From the NCBI RefSeq assembly GCF_003095395.1, contig NZ_QEIJ01000005.1, positions 1 to 64,000 on the forward strand: a DNA stretch of 64,000 nt. Direction: 5' to 3'. The DNA comes from Microbacterium sp. Gd 4-13 (GTDB lineage: Bacteria; Actinomycetota; Actinomycetes; Actinomycetales; Microbacteriaceae). The notes under the pieces were generated by a model, which was not told where the DNA came from, did not search any database, and was given only the letters and a program-made list of their open reading frames with translations. Shown here piece by piece: positions 34,539 to 45,265 of the stretch. The position numbers were made by a program, and so were the translations under genes. How positions within the stretch are numbered: the stretch's first letter is position 1; each line of letters begins with the position of its first letter.

Positions 34539-36641
34539 TCACCCTCCGAACGTCGACGAACGCCCATCCACGAGCGCCTGCGCGCGATGCGGGCGGTCCG
34601 CCGGCAGGAGGCGTCCGACGAACTTGCGCTCGGCGCGCGCGAGCTCCCCGGACATCCAGTCGGTGATGGACGGGAGGTCGGCGTCGGCGGGGGTCGCATC
34701 GCCCGCGTCGTCGAGGAGCACCACGTCGACCCCGCGGATGCGAGCGGCCATGGCTGCGTCGATCACGGCCTCGCTCAGCAGACGCCCGGCACGGTAACCA
34801 TCGCGCAATCTGCCCTCGACCGCCCGCGCCAGCGCCCGGTCGGCGTCGGCGAGCTGCTCCCCTCTCGCAACACGCTCGAGAAGGGGGCGCGCATAGCGGT
34901 CGACCTCGTGGGCGTGGATGTCGAGTTCGCGCTGCACGGCGGCGTCCCACGCTCCGCGCCGTGCGACCTGCAACACCTTGTCGGCCACCGCGATCGTGGA
35001 ACGCCGGAGGCGCGCGAGCGCGAACGCCGCGGTGGCCCCGAGACCGACGACGACGGCCGTGCGCACACCGGCGCTGACCAGTTGCACCGGCGCTCCCCCG
35101 CGCACGGAGGCGTCGGCGGCGAGGACCAGCAGCATCGCCGCGGCGCCGCCCAGGGCGATCATGGGCCTGCCGCGCAGCGCGACGAAGACGAGCACGAATC
35201 CCGCCGCGGGCAGGAACCACCCCGTGCCATAGGTGATGGGGGCCGGGGTCGCGACGAGGGCGACGGCCACCACCACCCACAGGAGGGCGGCCGTGACCGA
35301 GGCCCGAACGACGGACAACACCGAGCGCGGGGCGCGACGGACCACCTCGGCGGCGGCGAGCACCCCGGCGAGGGTGAAGAGAGTCGGCAGCGGCCAGCTG
35401 CTCCCGAGCGCCGCGGCTATCGCGATGAACGACTGGGCGACGAGGAACAGCCCCGCGGCCGCCGTCATCCGCAGCCGGAGCGCGCCCCGGGTGCGGTCGC
35501 TCGGGTCGGGGGCGGGGAGAGGCGGTCGCCAGGTGAGCTGCACCGTCGTGCCGTCGCCGGGCGTCGACAGCACCACCGCATCGCCGCCGGGAACCGCCCG
35601 CATGACGCCGATGATGCTCAGCGCGATGCCCAACCGGTCGGCGGCGACCGCCGAGGGGTCGAACCCCGACCCGTCGTCGCTGATCTCGACGCGCGCGCCG
35701 TCCGCGTCGAGCGAGACACTCACGCGGCGACGGCTCCCGTCGGCATGTCGGATGCTGTTGTCGAGCGCTTGTCGCGCGGCCGTCACCAGGGCGCGCGCCA
35801 CGTCGTCCTCCGCGGTGACCGCATCGGCGGTCGCAGACACATCGACCCGCGCGTCGGCGCGGAGGGCCGCCCCACGAAGATCCGCGAGCCAGTCCGTCTC
35901 CCCGTCGCGGTGATCGACGATCCCCGTCGCCCGCAGCGCCTGACGGCGAACGGCATCCGCCGTCAAGGGGAGTGCGTCCGCCGCGCCGCGGAGAGCGGCC
36001 AGCACCTCATCGTGAACGAAAGCGGCGCCACGCGCACGGGCAGCCAGGCGACCCCGCTCCGTCGCCTCGCGGCGGATGGCGGCCTCGGCGCGGTCGGTCG
36101 CCGCGTCCAGCTCCACCGCGGCGCGCAGGACGCTCGCACCGACCACGCACAGCAGACCCGCCGAGAGCATCGCCTGCGCGTCGTTCACGAAGCCGTTGAG
36201 CGAGTACCCGCCCAGCACCACCCGGTACACCGCGATCATGACCGACCACGAGGCGATGACCACCCACCCGAGGCGCTCGCCTCCCGCCACGACCGTCGCC
36301 AGAGCGACGACGCCGATGCTCGTCATCGACCATGGCACGGTCCCCCCGCCGCTGACCAGACCCGTCGCCGGCGCGAAGGAGAACATACCGACCGCGTAGG
36401 CCGCCACACCGATACCGGCTCCCACCCGCACCACCCGCGCCGACGACCACGGCGCCGCAGCCGCGACGAGGGTCAGCACGGCGTACGCCGCGCCGCTCAG
36501 CATCAGATGCCAGAACGGCACCCCCGCCCGCCCCGACGGGTCGGCGACCAGGGTGCCGACGAGCATCGACACGACCGCCGAGATGCCGACGGCGACCATC
36601 AGCAGGCGCAGAGTGGCCAGCTCCGCGCGGCCGACGTTCAT
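34539..36641 (-). CDS. Histidine kinase with catalytic domain between two membrane blocks
   Basis: 700 residues. Membrane block 1 (about 10-175, six helices), then a cytoplasmic kinase of the NarL-partner type: possible phospho-acceptor His210 in AAFVHDEVLAAL, N-box LVTAARQALDNSIRHAD (Asn295), G-box EISDDGSGFDPS and LGIALSIIGVM. A second membrane block (about 385-560) follows and the last 140 residues are helical and soluble (ADKVLQVARRGAWDAAVQRELDIHAHEVD and after). The gene begins seven bases after the LuxR-type regulator stop, so the two form a two-component pair. The stop codon abuts the convergent GH18 gene. Confidence 0.85.
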   Translation of the reverse strand: MNVGRAELATLRLLMVAVGISAVVSMLVGTLVADPSGRAGVPFWHLMLSGAAYAVLTLVAAAAPWSSARVVRVGAGIGVAAYAVGMFSFAPATGLVSGGGTVPWSMTSIGVVALATVVAGGERLGWVVIASWSVMIAVYRVVLGGYSLNGFVNDAQAMLSAGLLCVVGASVLRAAVELDAATDRAEAAIRREATERGRLAARARGAAFVHDEVLAALRGAADALPLTADAVRRQALRATGIVDHRDGETDWLADLRGAALRADARVDVSATADAVTAEDDVARALVTAARQALDNSIRHADGSRRRVSVSLDADGARVEISDDGSGFDPSAVAADRLGIALSIIGVMRAVPGGDAVVLSTPGDGTTVQLTWRPPLPAPDPSDRTRGALRLRMTAAAGLFLVAQSFIAIAAALGSSWPLPTLFTLAGVLAAAEVVRRAPRSVLSVVRASVTAALLWVVVAVALVATPAPITYGTGWFLPAAGFVLVFVALRGRPMIALGGAAAMLLVLAADASVRGGAPVQLVSAGVRTAVVVGLGATAAFALARLRRSTIAVADKVLQVARRGAWDAAVQRELDIHAHEVDRYARPLLERVARGEQLADADRALARAVEGRLRDGYRAGRLLSEAVIDAAMAARIRGVDVVLLDDAGDATPADADLPSITDWMSGELARAERKFVGRLLPADRPHRAQALVDGRSSTFGG

Positions 36642-36648
36642 CGAGAGG

Positions 36649-37305
36649 TCAGCCGCGACTCGGGACAGGCACGAAGCCGTCCTCGATACCGCGTCGGTAG
36701 AGATCGACCTTCGTCGTGGCCGGGCGCCCGATCAGGCGATAGACCGACCGGATGCGGCGCAGATGATCGTTGACGGTGTTCTCGCTCACGAAGAGCGCCG
36801 CGGCGACCTCTCGCGCACCCATCCCGGAGGCGTAGAGCGACAGCACCTCGCGCTCGCGAAGAGTCAGCGGCGCCGCGTGGAGGGTCGGGTCGGTGTCCAG
36901 CGCCGACGCCCACTCCGTGCTCGGCACATGCTCGCCGGCCGCGGCCGCGGTCATGACGGCCACCAGTTCGTCACCCGGAGTCGACTTTCGCGCGATCCCG
37001 AGCGCCTCGGTGCGCGAGGCCTCGCGGATGAGGAAGGGGTTCTCCGCCGACGTGAGAACAAGAACGTGCGCGCCCCAGGCCCGCAGCGTGTCGACATTGC
37101 GGTCGGGCGTCGTGTCGTCTCTCAGGCTGAGATCGAGCAGCACCAGATCCGCGTCGCGCGTCTGAGCGACCATGTCGGCGACCGATCGCTCGTGCCGGGC
37201 GAAGACGAGCCCCTCGGCCCCTTCGACCAGGCTGCGAACGGCAAGCCCCACCAGTTCATGATCGTCGACGATCGCGATGCGCGCCGGCCCCGCCCCTTGC
37301 CCCAT
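36649..37305 (-). CDS. LuxR/NarL-family response regulator
   Basis: 218 residues. Receiver domain (about 8-125) with the acidic pair in IAIVDDHELVGLAV, probable phospho-Asp in DLVLLDLSL, the Thr/Ser switch in VLVLTSAENP and the Lys in GIARKSTPGDEL. C-terminal LuxR helix-turn-helix: LTLREREVLSLYASGMGAREVAAAL followed by VSENTVNDHLRRIRSVY. ATG 37305. Directly upstream of the histidine kinase gene on the same strand; its targets may include the neighbouring polymer genes, which is inference from position. Confidence 0.92.
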   Translation of the reverse strand: MGQGAGPARIAIVDDHELVGLAVRSLVEGAEGLVFARHERSVADMVAQTRDADLVLLDLSLRDDTTPDRNVDTLRAWGAHVLVLTSAENPFLIREASRTEALGIARKSTPGDELVAVMTAAAAGEHVPSTEWASALDTDPTLHAAPLTLREREVLSLYASGMGAREVAAALFVSENTVNDHLRRIRSVYRLIGRPATTKVDLYRRGIEDGFVPVPSRG

Positions 37306-37406
37306 CTGACTGAGTATGGCCTAACCCGAGGGTCGGCAGGGGTGCGAAACCAGCAGTTCGTGTCAAAGGCGTCCCGCAACGGGCTCTCACCGGGCAGACT
37401 GGGGGA

Positions 37407-39053
37407 ATGAGCAGTCGCGCAGGACGCCCCGCCGAAGCATCCGATCTCATCGACATCGATGAACTGATCTCGGCCTATTACGACCGCAAGCCCGATGTGA
37501 CGATCCCGGAGCAGCGCGTCGCCTTCGGCACGAGCGGCCACCGCGGCTCGTCGTTGTCGACGAGCTTCACCGAGAACCACATCCTCGCCACCACCCAGGC
37601 GATCGTCGACTACCGTGCGGCGCAGGGGATCCGCGGGCCGCTGTTCCTCGGCCGCGACACGCACGGGCTGTCGCTGCCCGCCGAGCGCAGCGCGATCGAG
37701 GTGCTCGTCGCGAACGGCGTCGACGTGCGCATCGACGCACGCGACTCGTGGGTGCCCACCCCGGCGCTGAGCCTGGCGATCCTCAACCACAACCGCGGCA
37801 AGGCGCTCGATGACCCGACCCGCGGCGACGGCATCGTCGTCACCCCCAGCCACAACCCTCCCCGTGACGGCGGCTTCAAGTACAACCCGCCCCACGGCGG
37901 CCCCGCCGACACCGACGCGACGAGCTGGATCGCCGACCGCGCGAACGAGCTCATCGCCGCCGACCTCGAGGGCGTGCAGCGCACGCGTTACGCCGACATC
38001 GACGGCGAGGCGCTCGGCGAGTACGACTTCCGCGAAGCGTACGTGCGCGACCTCGAGGGGATCATCGACATCGAGGCGATCAAGCGCGCCGGCGTGCGCA
38101 TCGGCGCCGACCCGCTCGGCGGCGCATCGGTGGAGTACTGGCAGCTCATCGGCGAGCACTACGGCCTCGACCTCACGGTCGTGAACCCCGATGTCGACCC
38201 GACGTGGCGCTTCATGACGCTCGACTGGGACGAGAAGATCCGCATGGATCCCTCGTCTCCGTCCGCGATGGCCGCGCTCGTCGCCCGCCGCGAGGAGTAC
38301 GACATCCTCACCGGCAACGACGCCGACGCCGACCGCCACGGCATCGTCACCCCCGACGCGGGCCTGATGAACCCGAACCACTACCTCGCCGTCGCGATCG
38401 ACTACCTCTTCGCGCACCGGCCGGGCTGGCCTGCGGATGCCGCGGTCGGAAAGACGCTCGTGTCGTCGATGATCATCGACAAGGTCGCCGCGTCGCTCGG
38501 CCGCACCCTCCTCGAGGTGCCGGTGGGCTTCAAGTGGTTCGTGCCGGGCCTCCTCGACGGTTCGGTCGCGTTCGGCGGCGAAGAATCGGCCGGGGCGTCG
38601 TTCCTGCGCACCGACGGAACGGTCTGGACGACCGACAAGGACGGCATCCTGCTCGCCCTGCTCGCCGCCGAGATCCTCGCGGTGACCGGCAAGACTCCGT
38701 CGCAGCGCTACGCGGAGCTCGAAGACACCTACGGCTCGTCGGCGTACCAGCGGGTCGATGCGCCCGCCTCCCCCGCGCAGAAGGCGGCCCTCGCGAAGCT
38801 CTCGCCCGACGCGGTCACCGCGACCGAGCTCGCCGGCGAGCCCATCACGGCCAAGCTCTCGCACGCTCCGGGCAACGGCGCGGCGATCGGCGGCCTGAAG
38901 GTGCAGACCGAAGACGCGTGGTTCGCCGCGCGCCCCTCCGGCACCGAAGACGTCTACAAGCTCTACGCGGAATCGCTCCGCGGCGAAGGCCACCTCCGCG
39001 AGGTGCAGGAGCAGGCGCGCGCGGTCGTCGCCGAGGCCCTCGGCGGGTCCTGA
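37407..39053 (+). CDS. pgm: Alpha-phosphoglucomutase
   Basis: 548 residues, the normal length of the bacterial alpha-D-glucose-phosphate-specific enzyme interconverting glucose-1-P and glucose-6-P. The catalytic phospho-Ser is Ser148 in VVTPSHNPP; the metal loop is GNDADADRHGI; sugar-binding GGEESAG and the phosphate loop RPSGTEDVYKLYAES are present. ATG 37407 has a G-rich stretch upstream. It links the galactose operon at 46 kb (which yields glucose-1-P) to central metabolism. Confidence 0.96.
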   Translation: MSSRAGRPAEASDLIDIDELISAYYDRKPDVTIPEQRVAFGTSGHRGSSLSTSFTENHILATTQAIVDYRAAQGIRGPLFLGRDTHGLSLPAERSAIEVLVANGVDVRIDARDSWVPTPALSLAILNHNRGKALDDPTRGDGIVVTPSHNPPRDGGFKYNPPHGGPADTDATSWIADRANELIAADLEGVQRTRYADIDGEALGEYDFREAYVRDLEGIIDIEAIKRAGVRIGADPLGGASVEYWQLIGEHYGLDLTVVNPDVDPTWRFMTLDWDEKIRMDPSSPSAMAALVARREEYDILTGNDADADRHGIVTPDAGLMNPNHYLAVAIDYLFAHRPGWPADAAVGKTLVSSMIIDKVAASLGRTLLEVPVGFKWFVPGLLDGSVAFGGEESAGASFLRTDGTVWTTDKDGILLALLAAEILAVTGKTPSQRYAELEDTYGSSAYQRVDAPASPAQKAALAKLSPDAVTATELAGEPITAKLSHAPGNGAAIGGLKVQTEDAWFAARPSGTEDVYKLYAESLRGEGHLREVQEQARAVVAEALGGS

Positions 39054-39069
39054 CCCGCAGCATCCGCTC

Positions 39070-39110
39070 ACGACGACACCCCGGCCTCATCGAGACCGGG
39101 GTGTCGTCGT
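39070..39110. terminator. Hairpin between convergent pgm and alcohol dehydrogenase genes
   Basis: Perfect 15-bp inverted repeat ACGACGACACCCCGG (39070-39084) and complement (39096-39110), 11-nt loop, shortly after the pgm stop and before the end of the opposing gene. Likely bidirectional terminator. Confidence 0.75.
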
Positions 39111-39138
39111 TCGTCGCTGCGCACGCAGCGGCGGCGGG

Positions 39139-40179
39139 TCAGATGGTGGCGGCGTCGATCACGAAGCGGTACCGCACGTCGCTGGCGAGCACGCGCTCGT
39201 AGGCCTCGTTGATCTGCGCGGCGTCGATGAGCTCGACCTCGGGCGCGATGCCGTGCTCGGCGCAGAAGTCGAGCATCTCCTGCGTCTCACGGATGCCTCC
39301 GATGCTGGAGCCGGCGAACGAGCGGCGGTTCGAGAACAGCGTGAACACCTGGATCGGCAGCGGCTCGGGCGGCGCGCCGACGTTGACCATCGTGCCGTCG
39401 AGCGAGAGCAGACCGAGGTACTGCTTCAGGTCGAGCGGTGCGCTCACGGTGTTGACGATGAGGTCGAGGCTGTTCTTGAGCGTCTCGAACGTCTCGGGGT
39501 CGCTCGTGGCGTAATAATGGTCGGCGCCCATGGCGAGGCCGTCGTCCTTCTTGCGCAGGCTCTGCGACAGCACGGTCACCTCGGCGCCCATCGCGTGCGC
39601 GATCTTGACCGCCATGTGCCCGAGCCCGCCGAGGCCCACGACGGCGACCTTCTTGCCGGGTCCGGCGTTCCAGTGGTGCAGCGGCGAATACGTCGTGATG
39701 CCGGCGCAGAGCAGGGGAGCCGCCTTCTCGTACGGGATCGCCTCGGGCACACGCAGAACGAAGTCCTCGTCGACGACCACCTTCTGCGCGTAGCCGCCCT
39801 GGGTGATCGAGCCGTCGCGGTCGACGTTGGCGTAGGTTCCGACATTGCCCTTCAGGCAGTACTGCTCCTCGCCGGCGAGGCAGTTCTCGCACTCGCGGCA
39901 GGAGTTGACCATGCATCCGACGCCCACGCGGTCGCCGACGGCGTGGCGGGTGACGTCGGAGCCGACCTCGGCGACGGTGCCGACGATCTCGTGCCCGACC
40001 GTGAGCGGGTAGGCGACCTCGCCCCACTCGCCGCGGATCGTGTGGATGTCGGAGTGGCAGATGCCCGCGTAGGCGATGTCGATGAGCACGTCGCGCGGGC
40101 CGACCTCGCGGCGGTCGATCGTCGTGGGCTCGAGGGGGGAGGTGGCGGATGCGGCGGCGTACGCGCGAACGGTGGTCAT
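39139..40179 (-). CDS. Zinc-dependent NAD(P) alcohol dehydrogenase (cinnamyl-type)
   Basis: 346 residues, medium-chain dehydrogenase. Catalytic zinc site: Cys in [15 protein letters not shown], and the later Cys of [13 protein letters not shown]; structural zinc: the four Cys in [17 protein letters not shown]. Cofactor site [11 protein letters not shown]. The C-GHE and SDIH patterns are those of the YahK/AdhC group that reduces aldehydes with NADPH. ATG 40179 overlaps the stop of the glycerate kinase gene (ATGA). Confidence 0.93.
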   Translation of the reverse strand: MTTVRAYAAASATSPLEPTTIDRREVGPRDVLIDIAYAGICHSDIHTIRGEWGEVAYPLTVGHEIVGTVAEVGSDVTRHAVGDRVGVGCMVNSCRECENCLAGEEQYCLKGNVGTYANVDRDGSITQGGYAQKVVVDEDFVLRVPEAIPYEKAAPLLCAGITTYSPLHHWNAGPGKKVAVVGLGGLGHMAVKIAHAMGAEVTVLSQSLRKKDDGLAMGADHYYATSDPETFETLKNSLDLIVNTVSAPLDLKQYLGLLSLDGTMVNVGAPPEPLPIQVFTLFSNRRSFAGSSIGGIRETQEMLDFCAEHGIAPEVELIDAAQINEAYERVLASDVRYRFVIDAATI

Positions 40180-41303
40180 GTGACTCCTCGGGGATGGAGT
40201 TCGAGCGTATCCGCGAGCCGGGCCCCCGCGGCGCGGATTGACACGACGGGATCGAGCACTGCCGCCGCGGCCGACCCCGCGAGCTCGGCCAGCGACACGG
40301 TCGCCGTGAAGGCCGACACGTCGGCGTCGGCGGAGAGGCGACCGCAGACGAGCGCCGTGCGGCCGGGAGCCAGCGCCGCGACGAGCGCCGGCACCTTGCC
40401 CGCGGCCGACTGCCGGTCGTACGCACCCTCGCCCGTGACGACGTGGTCGGCGGATGCGGCGGACTCGACCAGTCCCGTCAACGCGGCGATCTCCGGCGCG
40501 CCCGCGACCAGGTCGCCACCCCAGGCGAGAAGCGCCCAGCCCGTACCGCCCGCGGCCCCGGCGCCCGGAGCGGCCGCGTCGACCGCGGGCGCGAACGACG
40601 CCAGGCGTGCCAGGCCCGCGTCGGCGCGGGCGAGGCCCGCAGCATCCATCCCCTTCTGCGGACCGAACACCCGGGCCGCACCCCGTGCGCCCAGCAGGGG
40701 GTTCTCGACGTCGGTGAGCACGCGCACTCCCCCGGGCGGGAGCGGCGCGAGTGCGGCGAGGTCGACGGCCGCGAGACGCTGCAGCCCCTCGGCCCCCGCG
40801 GGGATCGGGTCGCCCGCCGCATCGGTGAACCTCGCCCCGAGCGCGCGGAGGAGGCCGACCCCGCCGTCGGTCGAGGCGCTCGAGCCGATCGCGAGCACGA
40901 GCTGCGAGACCCCCGCGGCGAGAGCGGCGGCCACGGCGCGGCCGAACCCGAGGGTGGACGCCGTCCACGGGCGAAGCGCCCCGTGCAGCAGCTCGATGCC
41001 CGACGTCTGCGCGAGCTCGACCACCCCGATCCCCGCCGGCGCATCGGCTGTGGCGGGGAGGCGGAGCCATACCGCGCCGACGGGTTCACCCGCCGGACCG
41101 GGCACGGTGACGGGCACGCGCACGGCCCCCCGAACGGCCGCCGCCACGGCATCGAGCGTGCCCTCCCCACCGTCGGCCATCGGCGAGAGCACGATCTCGT
41201 CGCGGGGGCGCACCGCGCGCCAGCCCGCGGCGAGCGCGGCCGCCGCATCCGGTGCCGTGACGGTGCCCTTGAAGCTGTCGGGTGCCATCACGATGCGGGC
41301 CAT
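40176..41303 (-). CDS. Glycerate kinase
   Basis: 375 residues, glycerate kinase type 1 (GarK/GlxK-like), phosphorylating D-glycerate. Family elements: [12 protein letters not shown] at the N-terminus, [41 protein letters not shown] and [21 protein letters not shown] 41303 starts the conserved [13 protein letters not shown]; the longer frame to 41519 overlaps the repressor gene. Coupled to the alcohol dehydrogenase downstream, giving a small glycerate/aldehyde metabolic pair. Confidence 0.94.
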   Translation of the reverse strand: MARIVMAPDSFKGTVTAPDAAAALAAGWRAVRPRDEIVLSPMADGGEGTLDAVAAAVRGAVRVPVTVPGPAGEPVGAVWLRLPATADAPAGIGVVELAQTSGIELLHGALRPWTASTLGFGRAVAAALAAGVSQLVLAIGSSASTDGGVGLLRALGARFTDAAGDPIPAGAEGLQRLAAVDLAALAPLPPGGVRVLTDVENPLLGARGAARVFGPQKGMDAAGLARADAGLARLASFAPAVDAAAPGAGAAGGTGWALLAWGGDLVAGAPEIAALTGLVESAASADHVVTGEGAYDRQSAAGKVPALVAALAPGRTALVCGRLSADADVSAFTATVSLAELAGSAAAAVLDPVVSIRAAGARLADTLELHPRGVT

Positions 41304-41328
41304 GCCACCATCCTGGCGCCGCACCCGC

Positions 41329-43393
<2,065 letters not shown>

Positions 43394-43403
43394 AGGTCCC
43401 ATG

Positions 43404-43419
43404 ATACCCCCGGGGGTAT
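43404..43419. promoter_or_regulatory. CsoR/CstR-type operator
   Basis: Perfect 16-bp palindrome ATACCCCCGGGGGTAT, the G-tract operator type bound by CsoR-family repressors. It lies ten bases upstream of the flavoprotein ATG and between the divergent small Cys-rich gene and the flavoprotein-cstR transcript, so it can repress both. Confidence 0.8.
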
Positions 43420-43428
43420 ATTGCTCGC

Positions 43429-43472
43429 AGCAGACACCGCGTCTGCGATGAGCAGACACCGCGTCTGCGATG
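43429..43472. repeat. 22-bp tandem duplication, each copy an inverted repeat
   Basis: Two perfect adjacent copies (43429-43450, 43451-43472). Each contains GCAGAC-ACCGC-GTCTGC, a 6-bp-arm palindrome, and ends GCGATG. They lie between the operator and the small Cys-rich gene, in its untranslated leader or promoter. Confidence 0.75.
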
Positions 43473-43484
43473 AAAGGGGTTGCG

Positions 43485-43658
43485 ATGTGCCGTCAAGTGA
43501 CGTGCCGAACGTGCGGCAAGACGAGTTGGGCCGGCTGCGGCCAGCACGTCGACGAAGTGATGCGCGGAGTGCCGCGGGCCGATCGCTGCCCGGGCCACCC
43601 GAAGTCCGAGACCTCGGGCGGCGTTTTCGCGCGGCTGTTCGGGCGCGTCTCGAACTGA
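43485..43658 (+). CDS. Small Cys-rich zinc-binding-type protein
   Basis: 57 residues: MCRQVTCRTCGKTSWAGCG, then HVDEVMRGVPRADRCPGHP and a basic tail. Four or five Cys plus His (CxxxxCxxC...CxxH...CPGH) suggest a zinc site. Homologous short proteins are widespread in actinobacteria without known function. ATG 43485 is chosen because AAAGGGG lies 6 bases upstream; 43470 is an alternative. Divergent from the persulfide-handling flavoprotein across the CsoR-type operator. Confidence 0.75.
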   Translation: MCRQVTCRTCGKTSWAGCGQHVDEVMRGVPRADRCPGHPKSETSGGVFARLFGRVSN

Positions 43659-43809
43659 ACCCCCCGACGTCGCCCGATTCCCGTGCACTGCGGAGGAGAT
43701 GTGCACACCGGAGGGAGCTCTGGCTCACAGCATCCTCCGTACCGCACATCGCCTCCCGTGTGTGCGGGAGCGGCGCTCCGCGAGAGCGCCGCTCGTGGGA
43801 GAGTGGGGC

Positions 43810-44661
43810 ATGCGCTGGGGACGTCGCCGAGAGATGGCTCACGACACCTTCGATAAGGCCGGGCTGCCGGGCTTCTCCCGCGTCGACGGACTGCTCCTGC
43901 GCGAAGGGCCCGGGGACGCCGTTCCGATGGCCGTCTTCGAGGACGCGATCCCCACGGTCACCGAACGCCGACGGATACTCGAGCGCGGCTACGGCCTGCA
44001 TGTGCTGGGCGTTCCGGCCGCACATCGAGATCTCACGTTCCTGAGCGACTTCCTGGGATTGACCGCTCTCAGCGTGACCGGGGTCGACTACGACACCCGG
44101 CCCGTCAGTGAGATCACGACGCTCGAGCATCTGTCGCTGGAGGTCTTCGGTGCGCCCGAAACGGACCTCCGTCCGCTCACCTCGCTGACGTCTTTCGCGG
44201 GCGCATGGGAGACCAACCAATCGGTCTTCGAGATCGCCACTCTTGAGCGGGCGTCTTTCCATGACGTGGAGGCGAGTGCTGTGACCGAGATCCCGGCTCA
44301 CCTCCTCGAGCTCGACCTGGCGAGCGCACCGCGCATCCGCTCGCTCCACGGCACCCGGGACGGCGACGCGGCGCTGCGCCGACTCTCGATCGACCGGGCC
44401 CGCCTCTTCGATGCGACCAGTCTCACGACATTCCCCCACCTCTCTGCCCTCGCGATCAGCGATGTCACTCGGCTCGTCGGCACGGCGGCCCTCGCCGACC
44501 TTCCGCTTCGAGAGCTGGGGCTCCTGAACTGTCGCCACATCGCGGACATGGCGGAACTCGCCCGGCTGACGAACGTCCGCGCGACGGTGACGGGCAGGTT
44601 GGCCGCCTCGATAGCCGAGATACGCACCGGCTGCGAACCACCGTGGGAGTACACGACCTAG
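43810..44661 (+). CDS. Leucine-rich-repeat-like hypothetical protein
   Basis: 283 residues with no recognised catalytic motif. From about residue 60 there is an irregular run of about 20-25-residue segments with Leu/Ile patterns (FLSDFLGLTALSVTGVDYD, ISEITTLEHLSLEVFGAPE-like, FPHLSALAISDVTRL, LADLPLRELGLLNCRHI), compatible with a leucine-rich repeat solenoid. No signal peptide or membrane helix. ATG 43810 has GGGAGAGTGG upstream. A small acidic gene follows 23 bases later. Protein-binding role is plausible; nothing more can be said. Confidence 0.65.
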   Translation: MRWGRRREMAHDTFDKAGLPGFSRVDGLLLREGPGDAVPMAVFEDAIPTVTERRRILERGYGLHVLGVPAAHRDLTFLSDFLGLTALSVTGVDYDTRPVSEITTLEHLSLEVFGAPETDLRPLTSLTSFAGAWETNQSVFEIATLERASFHDVEASAVTEIPAHLLELDLASAPRIRSLHGTRDGDAALRRLSIDRARLFDATSLTTFPHLSALAISDVTRLVGTAALADLPLRELGLLNCRHIADMAELARLTNVRATVTGRLAASIAEIRTGCEPPWEYTT

Positions 44662-44684
44662 CGGCGGCGGCTATCGTGTCCGGC

Positions 44685-45026
44685 ATGATGCCCTCGCCCC
44701 AGGCTCCGCCGGAGCGTCGGGTGATCCGCATGTTCTGCGACTACGGACGGCGCCACCCGCTATGGGAGAGCTCGACCCCGACCTGGGACGTCGACTACAC
44801 CACGACGCCGGAGACGTACGGCCTGTCTCCGGAGCTGGCCGAGAATCTCGAGGGATGGCAGGCCTTCTTCGAGAGCCACGGCGATCCTTTCGAGGGATGG
44901 GACAGCGATGCCAACCTGCAGAAGTGGCTGCGCGACGGCGCCTGGCTCGCCGACCGCCTCCAGGCGGAGGTTCAGTCGTTCGCCGATGTCAGACGCGAGT
45001 TCGGTCCGCTGAACGATCGCGAATGA
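44685..45026 (+). CDS. Small acidic hypothetical protein
   Basis: 113 residues, rich in Asp, Glu, Trp and aromatic residues (MFCDYGRRHPLWESSTPTWDVDY, LEGWQAFFESHGDPFEGWDSD, WLRDGAWLADRLQAEV). No family is recognised. It follows the LRR-like gene by 23 bases and is probably cotranscribed. Acidic small partners of this kind are often immunity or adaptor proteins, but there is no toxin gene beside it. Start chosen at the first of two ATG codons (44685, 44688). Confidence 0.6.
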   Translation: MMPSPQAPPERRVIRMFCDYGRRHPLWESSTPTWDVDYTTTPETYGLSPELAENLEGWQAFFESHGDPFEGWDSDANLQKWLRDGAWLADRLQAEVQSFADVRREFGPLNDRE

Positions 45027-45030
45027 TCGG

Positions 45031-45171
45031 TCAGGCCGGCTCGGTGGTGCGGATCAGACCGCAGTTCACGCACGACCACGCCACGAGGAACCGCTCATCG
45101 TCGAGGATCTCGAACGTGAGCGGATCGCCGCAGGTCGGACACGACCGCGGGTCGGGGGCCTGCGCGCTCAT
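45031..45171 (-). CDS. 46-residue zinc-ribbon protein
   Basis: Very short frame with a clear double CxxC zinc ribbon: SCPTCGDPLTF near the start and WSCVNCGLIRT 19 residues later, separated by a beta-hairpin-like ILDDERFLVA. ATG 45171 to TGA 45033-45031. It converges with the acidic hypothetical gene, with four bases between stop codons. Such mini zinc ribbons are common and mostly unannotated; function unknown. Confidence 0.75.
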   Translation of the reverse strand: MSAQAPDPRSCPTCGDPLTFEILDDERFLVAWSCVNCGLIRTTEPA

Positions 45172-45265
45172 CCGCCCAGCCTAGGGATCCGCCGAGTTGC
45201 CGCAGTCTGGGGCGTCAGAGCCGGGCGTGACCCCGGGTTGTGGCACCTCACCAGCGAGCGCGCGG

